A stretch of DNA of 64,000 nucleotides from Saprospiraceae bacterium (lineage in GTDB: Bacteria; Bacteroidota; Bacteroidia; Chitinophagales; Saprospiraceae). The stretch lies in assembly GCA_022448945.1 (NCBI GenBank), contig JAKVCV010000012.1, forward strand, positions 71,268 to 135,267, in the 5' to 3' direction. A program made the translations under genes and the position numbers. How positions within the stretch are numbered: position 1 is the stretch's first letter; each line of letters starts with the position of its first letter. Positions 51,299 through 60,400 of the stretch are shown in pieces. The notes under the pieces are model-generated. The model was not told the DNA's origin, made no database searches, and saw only the letters and a list, made by a program, of their open reading frames with translations.

Positions 51299-53710
51299 CT
51301 AATTTTTGAGGATTTTATTTTCTAATCTTCTAGCTTTTCTTTCCGCCCTTTGTTCTTTGTAATATCCCTTACGTGGTTGCTTCCATTTAAAATTAAATGT
51401 AATGGATGGAATAATTGGGAAAAGTGAAACCTGATATGATTTAAGTTCAATTTGTCCCGAAAGTGCATCAGTTTCTGGTATTGTATATGTATAAAAAACA
51501 TTTTCCCTATTATAAACATTAAAGACAGAGAGCACTAAATCTGCTTCAAATGGCTTATTCTTTTTAGTTAATCGGAAAGAAAAGCTAATATCCAATCGAT
51601 GATACATAGGTAACCTTGCAGAATTACGTAATCCATATTCCAAAGTAGGTATAAAGTTTATCAAATAAACAGATTTAATTGGTGTATAAGGAGCACCTGA
51701 ACCTAAAATAAAAGTAGAACTTACAGTAAACCAATCAAAAATATCATAACTCAATACTATAGACAAATCATGAGTGCGATCAAAACCAGTAGGATAAACA
51801 GTTCCTTTTATTCCTTCAAACATTCTTTCTGATCTAGAAAGCGTATAGGCTACCCAACCAGTAAATCTTCCTTTTTGTTTTCTTACAAAAAGTTCAAAAC
51901 CATAAGCCCTTCCTTTTCCAGAAATAAACTGATCTTCTATATCGGTATCTATTGTTTGAGTATAATTTTCTGAATAATCAAGTTGACCATACAGGTCTTT
52001 ATAAAACACTTCAATTGATGCTTCTAAGGTATTATCAAAGAAATTATGAAAATACCCTAAGGCATATTGTAAACCCCATTGAGGCTTTACCTTTTCAGTA
52101 CTTGGCACCCACAAATCTGTAGGTAGTGTGCTCGTAGAATTTGTTACAAGGTGTATATACTGACGACCTAATGTAACACCTGCCTTAAGTGATGAATTAG
52201 GTGAGATAGTAGCCTTGCCACTAAATCTTGGTTCTACTCCAAAATAAGTTTGAACTGGTTCTAGGGTTCCATAAGTTCGGTTTGTATCAATTTTACTACT
52301 ATAAGGTCCTACTTGCTGAAACATTGAAAACCGCATGCCAACATTTACACTAAAAACACGACTTATCTTCCATTCATCAGTCAAATATAAACCTAATTCA
52401 TGTGCATTTTTTTTATCCGGATCAATTATAAATGCCTCATTTCCTGAAAATGCCTCTGCTCTATTCGGTGTAAAAGTATGATAAGTATAATCAAAACCAA
52501 ATTTCATTTGATGCCTTGGAGAAGGATAATAATCAAGGCTTATTTTCCCTCCAAAATCACGTATTCCTGAATTTGACTTAAAAGAAAATTTTTCCTGGCT
52601 ACCGGATACTGAAAAATCATAGTCATTGTAAACGAAAATAAAATTCATGAATAATTTTTCATCAAAAATATGATTCCATCTAAAGGTAGCTGTAGCGTTT
52701 CCATAAGGCATATCAAAAACAAAACCACGCTCAGGATTTTTTAGATTAAGTACATCTCTACCAAAATAACCACTTAAAAAAAATCTATCCTTATTGGAAA
52801 CTTTATATTTTGCCTTAATATTTAAATCATAAAAATAATAATTAGTCCCCTCAAAAGTTGATCCTTTAAGAAAAGGCTGTGCTATATCAAAAGCATATGT
52901 TCTCCTACCGGATACAATAAAAGAACCTTTTTCTGGCACAATAGGTCCATGGACAGTCAATCTGGATGAAATAAGACCAATACCCCCTTCAATACCAAAT
53001 TTTTCATTATTCCCGTCTTTCATTTGTATATCTAAAACAGAAGAAATTCTACCTCCATAATTGGCAGGCATTCCGCCTTTAATCAAAGTTACCTTCTTGA
53101 TTGCATCTGAATTAAATACAGAAAAAAATCCCAACAAATGCCCAGCATTATAAACTACTGCCTCATCCAATAAAATTAAATTTTGATCTACTCCACCACC
53201 CCGGACATAAAAACCTGTCGTTCCCTCACCTGCAGATTGAACTCCAGGAAGTAATTGTATTGTTTTGAGAATATCAACTTCTCCCATCAAAGAAGGTAAC
53301 TTTTTGATTTCTTTCACATCCAACTCAATAGTCCCCATTTTTGTGTTTTCAACATTTGCATTACCTCGTTCATCTGTAACGACAACCATTGAATCAAAAA
53401 CAACACCTGTTAATAATTCAATATTTATTATTGTATCATTACTAAGAACAATATCAAACTCAGAATCTTCATAACCAATATAACTTGTTATAATAGTATA
53501 ATTACCAGGCAATAATGACAATGAATAAAAACCATATATATTAGAAGTTACACCGTCAAGTGTGTTATTTTTATTATAAACATTAGCATATATAAGATCT
53601 TCACCAGTATTGGCATCTTTAACAAAGCCACTAAGGGTTACACGTTTTTGAGCGAATAATACTATTCCAAAAAAAACAAAGACACAACTGAATATGAATT
53701 TCTGCTTCAT
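51299..53710 (-). CDS. TonB-dependent outer-membrane receptor with carboxypeptidase-like N-terminal domain
   Basis: The start was moved to the ATG at 53710 (MKQKFIFSCVFVFFGIVLFA), giving a proper signal peptide and 803 residues; the TTG at 53731 is seven codons upstream. Domains are carboxypeptidase-regulatory-like (VTLSGFVKDANTGEDLIYAN, about 24-105), plug (about 110-230; GEGTTGFYVRGGGVDQNLIL, AVVYNAGHLLGFFSVFNSDA) and barrel. The C-terminal tail is basic and coil-like (GYYKEQRAERKARRLENKIL), which is unusual since barrels normally end in an aromatic residue. The ligand is unknown. It is convergent with korB. Confidence 0.92.
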   Translation of the reverse strand: MKQKFIFSCVFVFFGIVLFAQKRVTLSGFVKDANTGEDLIYANVYNKNNTLDGVTSNIYGFYSLSLLPGNYTIITSYIGYEDSEFDIVLSNDTIINIELLTGVVFDSMVVVTDERGNANVENTKMGTIELDVKEIKKLPSLMGEVDILKTIQLLPGVQSAGEGTTGFYVRGGGVDQNLILLDEAVVYNAGHLLGFFSVFNSDAIKKVTLIKGGMPANYGGRISSVLDIQMKDGNNEKFGIEGGIGLISSRLTVHGPIVPEKGSFIVSGRRTYAFDIAQPFLKGSTFEGTNYYFYDLNIKAKYKVSNKDRFFLSGYFGRDVLNLKNPERGFVFDMPYGNATATFRWNHIFDEKLFMNFIFVYNDYDFSVSGSQEKFSFKSNSGIRDFGGKISLDYYPSPRHQMKFGFDYTYHTFTPNRAEAFSGNEAFIIDPDKKNAHELGLYLTDEWKISRVFSVNVGMRFSMFQQVGPYSSKIDTNRTYGTLEPVQTYFGVEPRFSGKATISPNSSLKAGVTLGRQYIHLVTNSTSTLPTDLWVPSTEKVKPQWGLQYALGYFHNFFDNTLEASIEVFYKDLYGQLDYSENYTQTIDTDIEDQFISGKGRAYGFELFVRKQKGRFTGWVAYTLSRSERMFEGIKGTVYPTGFDRTHDLSIVLSYDIFDWFTVSSTFILGSGAPYTPIKSVYLINFIPTLEYGLRNSARLPMYHRLDISFSFRLTKKNKPFEADLVLSVFNVYNRENVFYTYTIPETDALSGQIELKSYQVSLFPIIPSITFNFKWKQPRKGYYKEQRAERKARRLENKILKN

Positions 53711-54238
53711 ATAATATTTTTTATCCAACAACTAGTATTCTACATAAATGCACTAATACTAATTCAAACAGAGTAAGTGATAAATACATGCGCAATATAA
53801 TACCTTTAAAGTTTATAAATACGATGAAAATTAATCTATTTCTTTATTAAAGATTTATAAAAAATAATATCCTATTATAACATAAAAAGGAAATTCAATT
53901 AAATAATTCAGTATTTAAGAAATAAGCTACCCATAACTCTTTTACAAATTCTATATAAATATCAATATTGTCGAAATATAAAAAAACGGTAACTATTGTC
54001 AGAATTAAAAAAAAAAAACATATTATTGAGGTAGTTAATAGCAAATTAAAACTGTATTACAAATAATTATATATGCCATTTTGCAATGATTATTTCTATA
54101 TTCAAATCTATAAATATATCTGATTTAGATAGTCTATACCAAAAAACATAGCATTTTACAATAACCCTATAGTTATGTGTCCATAACATATAATGAAACT
54201 CATTAATAATTTTTCCCTATAAATAGATTTTTTTATTT
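53711..54238. other. 528-base AT-rich intergenic region
   Basis: It separates divergent genes (TonB receptor and MBOAT gene) and contains a long A-run near 54008. No frame of note, RNA gene or well-formed promoter pair was recognised. Confidence 0.35.
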
Positions 54239-55627
54239 ATGTTATTTAATTCATTCCTGTTTATATTAGCATTCTTACCTATCGTTTGGGTTGTTTATTT
54301 TTCCTTGACAAGGTTGAAAAAAGTAATCATTGCAAAAACTTGGCTATTCATATCTAGTCTGTTTTTTTACGCTTGGTGGAATCCTATTTACTTGCCCCTT
54401 ATTCTATTTTCGATGATTGTCAATTTTCTTTTAGGCAATAAAATGAGTAAGTTAGAAGAAAAAAGGGTCAAAAAACGATTTTTAATATTCGGTGTAGTTT
54501 TTAACGTATCTCTACTTTGTTTTTTTAAATACACAAACTTTTTTATTGATAACTTAAATCTATTTTTTGACAATCAATTTCCAACATATAATATTATACT
54601 TCCGCTTGCAATCAGTTTCTTTACGTTTCAACAAATTGCATATCTATCTGATAGTTATAAAGGACTAACTAAAGAATACAACTTCTTTTATTATGGTTTA
54701 TTCGTTAGTTTTTTTCCACAACTTATAGCTGGACCAATAGTGCATCACAAAGAAATGATGCCTCAATTTTCTTTATCAGAGAATACGAAATTTAATTATG
54801 ATAATACTGTAAAAGGGCTTTATATGTTTTTCATGGGGCTTTGTAAAAAAGTACTTATAGCCGATACCTTTGCCGTTATTGCCAATAAAGGTTATTCAAG
54901 TGTTGATACATTAAGTACTATGGATGCTTGGCTAACGTCTTCTTCATATACATTCCAGTTGTATTTCGATTTTTCGGGTTATTCTGATATGGCAATTGGT
55001 GCAGCTTTATTATTCAATATTAAAATTGCTCAAAATTTCAATTCACCATATAAAGCCTTTGATATACAGGATTTTTGGAGACGATGGCATATGACCTTAA
55101 GCCGCTTTTTAAGAGATTATATTTATATACCTTTAGGTGGGAATCGAAAAGGCGAATTTAATACACTAAGGAATTTGATGCTTACTTTCCTAATTGGTGG
55201 ACTTTGGCATGGCGCAGGATGGACATTTGTTATGTGGGGTTTTTTACATGGTGCTGCTCTAATTGCACATAGGACATGGAAAAAACATGGCTTATCTTTC
55301 CCCAATATATTAGCATGGTTTATTACATTTTTATTTGTTCATATAACATGGGTGTTTTTTAGAGCAATTAGCTTTGAAGATGCATGGAATATGCTAAAAG
55401 CAATGTTTTCATTTAATGGTACTCAAATAAATGTTTTTACAAATATATTCAGTCTTCCTATTATCATTCTAGGTGTTCTGATTTTATTTACTAAAAATAC
55501 TAATATTAGGCTTGATAGATTTAAGCCAACATATCAAAACCTTATTTTATTGATTTGTTTAATTGTATTAGGATTTATTCAACTTAATTCTGATGGTTCG
55601 AGTGAATTTTTATACTTTGACTTTTAA
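54239..55627 (+). CDS. MBOAT family O-acyltransferase (AlgI-like)
   Basis: The protein has 462 residues and about eleven hydrophobic segments. MBOAT motifs are FFTFQQIAYLSDSYKG, FFPQLIAGPIVHHKEMMPQF, QLYFDFSGYSDMAIGAALLF, DFWRRWHMTLSRFLRDYIYI and GGLWHGAGWTFVMWGFLHGA with the catalytic His324. It should move acyl groups (commonly acetyl) across the membrane onto an exopolysaccharide, as AlgI does for alginate. The next gene, three bases after the stop, codes for an SGNH-like partner, as in the AlgI/AlgJ-type pairs. The polysaccharide is unknown. Confidence 0.93.
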   Translation: MLFNSFLFILAFLPIVWVVYFSLTRLKKVIIAKTWLFISSLFFYAWWNPIYLPLILFSMIVNFLLGNKMSKLEEKRVKKRFLIFGVVFNVSLLCFFKYTNFFIDNLNLFFDNQFPTYNIILPLAISFFTFQQIAYLSDSYKGLTKEYNFFYYGLFVSFFPQLIAGPIVHHKEMMPQFSLSENTKFNYDNTVKGLYMFFMGLCKKVLIADTFAVIANKGYSSVDTLSTMDAWLTSSSYTFQLYFDFSGYSDMAIGAALLFNIKIAQNFNSPYKAFDIQDFWRRWHMTLSRFLRDYIYIPLGGNRKGEFNTLRNLMLTFLIGGLWHGAGWTFVMWGFLHGAALIAHRTWKKHGLSFPNILAWFITFLFVHITWVFFRAISFEDAWNMLKAMFSFNGTQINVFTNIFSLPIIILGVLILFTKNTNIRLDRFKPTYQNLILLICLIVLGFIQLNSDGSSEFLYFDF

Positions 55628-55630
55628 TCT

Positions 55631-56587
55631 ATGACTTCAAAAAATTTTTTAAGAAATACCATATTCCTTACTACTTTTAGCTTAGTACTAATTGGTTTAT
55701 TTAATTTTAAATTAGATATATATGGGATATTTGGAAACAGAAATACTAAAAGTATAAGGGTTTTTCATAATGAACATAAATCCAAAACACTAATGATGTA
55801 TAAATATGTTCCCCAAAATTTTAGTAGTATTCTTTTAGGACCTTCACTTTCTGCTAATATAAATACAAAAGAATATCCTGAAGAAAAAATATATAATGGT
55901 TCTGTTATGGCTCATAATATATCTGATATGGCATTCTTTGCTAATATTGCTTTAGATAAAGGAGACAAAATAAAAAACGTTATAATTTGCTTAGATCCTT
56001 ATATAATTAAAGACCACGGCATGAAAAATTCTAGTTCTCCTAATGCCTTAAGTTATTTTTCTGCTTTAGGATCAATGGACCTTTTTAAGGCCTATTTGGT
56101 CGAGTTTATTAGAGAAAATGAATTTTACCCATCTAAATACCCCAAAAACAACTATAACAATTTTGGGTATAATAATTTTAATCTAAGAAAAAAATGGCAA
56201 ACCAAAGCTTCTGAAATAATTCCTGAAAAAATTAAAAAGCATGATATAAGACAAATCTCATTTGATTCAATAGCTATAAATGAATTGAGTGATCTAGTAA
56301 ATTCCCTTCGAGAAAGAAAGATTAACATATATGCCTATCATACACCTATTCCAGAAACTGTTTTTGAATTTCAAAAAGAAAAATATCAAGAGTTTAGGAA
56401 GATTACTAATTCAATTTTTTCAGAGAATGAATTGATATTAGATTTTAATCAAATTCGGTATAAAGATTTTGTCTTAAATTATGATAATTTTATAGACCAT
56501 GGTCATCTCAGCGAACGAGGACAAAAATTTGTTTTTAGAGAGATCTTATTAGCAATAAAAAAGGTAAAACATTCTAGTTCTATATAA
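55631..56587 (+). CDS. SGNH-hydrolase-like (AlgJ/DltD-like) partner of the MBOAT protein
   Basis: The protein has 318 residues with an N-terminal membrane anchor (about 10-26), so the rest faces the periplasm. Catalytic-type residues can be placed: Ser72 in LLGPSLSANIN (block I GxS) and D289 with H292 in DNFIDHGHLSERG (D-x-x-H, block V). A middle strand has IICLDPYII. This is the layout of the SGNH/GDSL acyl-transfer proteins that accept an acyl group from an MBOAT partner and pass it to a polymer. The sequence is divergent, so the exact family is uncertain. It begins three bases after the MBOAT gene, which supports a coupled pair. Confidence 0.75.
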   Translation: MTSKNFLRNTIFLTTFSLVLIGLFNFKLDIYGIFGNRNTKSIRVFHNEHKSKTLMMYKYVPQNFSSILLGPSLSANINTKEYPEEKIYNGSVMAHNISDMAFFANIALDKGDKIKNVIICLDPYIIKDHGMKNSSSPNALSYFSALGSMDLFKAYLVEFIRENEFYPSKYPKNNYNNFGYNNFNLRKKWQTKASEIIPEKIKKHDIRQISFDSIAINELSDLVNSLRERKINIYAYHTPIPETVFEFQKEKYQEFRKITNSIFSENELILDFNQIRYKDFVLNYDNFIDHGHLSERGQKFVFREILLAIKKVKHSSSI

Positions 56588-56675
56588 GTGGATTCAATAT
56601 AGTACGAATAGTGAACAATATTGGACAGTAAGAAAGTCTTTAATCTGATTTTTTAATTCTATTGTTAAGGCTTTA

Positions 56676-57323
56676 TTAGCCAACAGCTGATAATTCTTCC
56701 AATAAGATCTGATTCTCAAAAAGATCTTTTAATCGGGCATCATGAGTAACTATAAGTAATGTAGAATTGGAATCTTTACTTTGTTGTAAAAGTAACTCGA
56801 CTACTTCCCTACAATTTTTATCATCTAAACTAGATGTAGGCTCATCCGCTAAAATCAAAACCGGATCATTAATTAAAGCACGGGCAATAGAAACTCGTTG
56901 TTGTTCACCTTGACTTAAATTTTGAGGTTTGGATTTTAATTTATGTTCAATATTAAGTTTTTTAAGCAATTCTATTACTTTAGATTTATCCTGGTTGACT
57001 CCAGAAAGATATTGTGCTGTTAACAAATTTTCTTCTACCGATAATGCCTTTATTAAATGAGGCTGTTGAAAAACAACTCCGATATACTTCCCTCTGAAAT
57101 GATCAAGTTCTTCTTCATTTAGATTTAATATTTTTTTGTCTTGTATAATGATCTGACCACCTTGAGGCCTTAACAAGCCTCCAAGAAGATGCAAAAGTGT
57201 CGTCTTACCGCAACCTGACTGACCAAGTACTAACCAATGTGAACCCTGTTCACAACTTATATCTGGAAAACAAAATTGCTGTTCAGAAGAATAATGAAAA
57301 TGTAAATCTTTAGTTTTTATCAT
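56676..57323 (-). CDS. ABC transporter ATP-binding protein, LolD/MacB-like
   Basis: The protein has 215 residues, the size of a single ATPase subunit. The Walker A motif is GQSGCGKTT (34-42), the Q-loop Q86 lies in GVVFQQPHL, the signature is LSQGEQQRVS (136-145), Walker B is VLILADEPTSSLDD (155-168), and the H-loop is LIVTHDARLKDLF. The sequence is like the LolD/MacB-type ATPases that power lipoprotein release or export through a separate permease. No permease gene is adjacent. The upstream gene (57432-63062) is a giant surface protein, so a functional link is only possible. A terminator at 57373-57396 separates them. Confidence 0.88.
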   Translation of the reverse strand: MIKTKDLHFHYSSEQQFCFPDISCEQGSHWLVLGQSGCGKTTLLHLLGGLLRPQGGQIIIQDKKILNLNEEELDHFRGKYIGVVFQQPHLIKALSVEENLLTAQYLSGVNQDKSKVIELLKKLNIEHKLKSKPQNLSQGEQQRVSIARALINDPVLILADEPTSSLDDKNCREVVELLLQQSKDSNSTLLIVTHDARLKDLFENQILLEELSAVG

Positions 57324-57372
57324 TTTTATTTCTTAATTAAAACCAATTTTAGAAAAACAAGTTTAAAAAAAA

Positions 57373-57396
57373 GAGAGATGCAGCAAAGCATCCCTC
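57373..57396 (-). terminator. Terminator of the giant surface protein gene
   Basis: On the minus strand GAGGGATGC and GCATCTCTC form a 9-base stem (one G-T pair) with a 6-base loop, followed by eight T. It lies 36 bases past the stop. Confidence 0.85.
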
Positions 57397-57431
57397 CTCT
57401 ATATAATCTTTATGACAGTTGTTATATATCT

Positions 57432-60400
57432 TTACTCCAGAATTATTTTTGTTGTCAATACTTCTGTACCAATAACAAATCTAGCAAGGTATACTCCGGA
57501 AGGATACTCACCCATATCTATGGAATAATTTTGTTCAATTGCTTCCTGAGTAGCAAAAGATTGCACAACCTGTCCAGTAATATTCAAAATATCAAGTTGA
57601 ACACTTGTCATCTCTGAAAGTGTCATATTTACCCATACCTGACCTGTAGTAGGGTTAGGGAATAATTCAAAAGCATTCAAAGATTGTATATCATTAACAA
57701 AGTCTGGAATCTGATATACTACAATAATATTACTACTTATCTGTTGACAACCAGTAGACAAATCGGTTACAGTAACAGAATATGAACCTGCTGTTAAACC
57801 TGTTATATCATCTGTTGTAGCACCCGTATTCCAAAAATACTGCAATGTTCCAGTGCCTCCAGTTGCAGTTATATTAATACCTCCCGCTAGAGCTAGAATT
57901 TCATTATAAATTGTGTCTACAGTAATAACAATTGGCGTTACAGAAGGAACATTACCACTCACATCAATAGTACATCCTAAAGTATCAGTTATAGTTACTG
58001 AATGAGGGCCTGCAGAAAGGTTTGATACATTTTGAGTCGTTTCTCCATTTGACCATAGATAAGAAAGTAGTCCAGAGCCACCAGAAACAGTAATATCCAT
58101 TGATCCATCATTTAAATTACATGGATACCCAATAACATCAATATTGGCTGTAATACTCAATGGTTCATCAATAGTAAAAGTTTGTACATACTCACAGTTT
58201 GATGCAGTGCCATTATCTATAACAGTTACATTATAATTCCCACCTGGAATTGAATCTAAATCTTCTGTTGTTGCAGAGTTGCTCCATAGATAAGAATAAG
58301 GTCCACTACCACCTGTTATAGTTAAATCCACAGAACCATCTGCATAACCACCACATGTAACATCTGATTGAACACTTGTAATAGAAGGAGCAGGTGAAGA
58401 ACTTATTGTAATTGTATCAGAATCAATACAACCACTTGTACTAGTAACCGTAGCTGAATAATCCCCTGTATTCAATACTTCAAAAATTGAACTTTGTGAA
58501 CCATCGGACCAAATAATTGATCCCTGTGAAGAAAGTGTGACATTAGGTATAATCTCGGTTGTCTGATTACCACAAATAGTCATATCAGGACCAAGATCTA
58601 AATTGATGCCAATTGTATCAACCTCAACTGTAATCATTGCCCTTGGTGAAGAACATCCCTGTACTTCAGCATAAAAAGTAGTGGTGTTAGTTATAGCATT
58701 AGTTGTGTACGCTGTACCTGCATATAAAAAGTTGCCCCCAGATGCAGCATCGTACCAATGTACTGTTGCTGGTGAATAACTAGCATTTGCACCAATCGTT
58801 GCAGTATTACCATAACATACTATAGAATCCCCTGACATGGAAAGTGCAACTTGATTACTCGGTGGAATATTTAAACTTACTCTTAAAGTATCATTTGATC
58901 GATTCATGTCATTACCAAGACTAAGAATGATTTCAAAATCATATTGACCCCCTGCAGCAGTATTAATTGTACCCATATTTACGTTAGTAGTAATTCCAGA
59001 TACGATTAAAGGTAAATTAGTATTAAAGTTAGCAGTTAAAGCACCAGTAACATTTACAGTTAAAGGCACACCAATCAACAAATTTGATCCTACATTAGCA
59101 ATTGATACTATAATATCTTGCGCAGTATTGCCACAACCCGTTGGTGAAACAAGATCAACAACCATAACATCAGAAGCAATAACAATATGTTCATCAGCCC
59201 CTATATCAGGTTTAGCACCTAATGGTCTTACATCACCATCAATATCAGTCAAAATAGGTATTGTTATTCCTGCTTCAGCAGTATCAACAGGTAGTGAACC
59301 TCCTATGTGTAATCCATTAATAAAGTTTGGTGATCCAGTAACCGAATTAGCATCATAACCAGCAGGTCCATTAGTCTGCCAATCTGCAAGAGTAGCATAA
59401 TTGGTCGTGCCAAATCTAACAGCAATACCAACTGGACTGGTAATATGAAATAAATTATTATCCATTGCAGACATACTTACAGGGTCGAGGGTATAAAAAC
59501 AGTAACTATTCGCTGTAGACAAAATATTATTACGTAAATCAATATTTGCATGATTATCTAAATAACAGGCAGGCATGCCACTAAAAGTATTATGATAAAT
59601 ATACATAACATTTGCATCCCTCATATAAAATGCTTCTCCACTAAGTGCACAGGCTACCATATTATTTGCAATCAAACCGTTACTTACCTGATCACCTGTT
59701 GTAAAACCTCCAAAAATTGCAATACCATAATCTTTTGAAGTAACATCATTAGCTAAAATTGAAAAATTATGTATGTCATAAAGCATCATAGCATCACTAG
59801 TTGTTGCTGTAATATCATAAATAGTATTTCCACTAATGACAAAACTATCTTGTTCATCTGCATATATTCCATATGAATAAGCATCATGAATATTATTATC
59901 GACAATCTGATTACCAGTATTTTCTAAATTACTGACACCTCCTTCAAAAATAACAGCAGAAACGCCACCCATGATATCATTTCCTTTAACCAAATTCCAG
60001 TTTGCATTATCTCCTTCTGTAGACCCTCCTACGCTTGAAGAATTATTTGCGGAAGCCAAGACACCTACAACGTTAGTTAAGGTAGGAGATACTGGAACCA
60101 TAATATTATTATTTTCTATAGTGTTATGATTTGCAGCATTCGTAAATAAAACACCAAAAGCATTTGAAACACCTGTGTTTTCAATTGTCAAATTTTTAAG
60201 TGTCAGATAATCTACGCCATCTAGAGAGACTGTAGATGCAGTATTAAACCCATCATGAGTAATTGTAACGGAAGAAGGATCCATCCCATCAAATGTTACA
60301 GTATTCAAAGATGAAGATCCAGGAATTTCATTAAAGACCAAAGGCCCCGAGTAAGTACCAGGCTGAACTTCCATATTAACAGCGGCAGAAACTCCACAAC

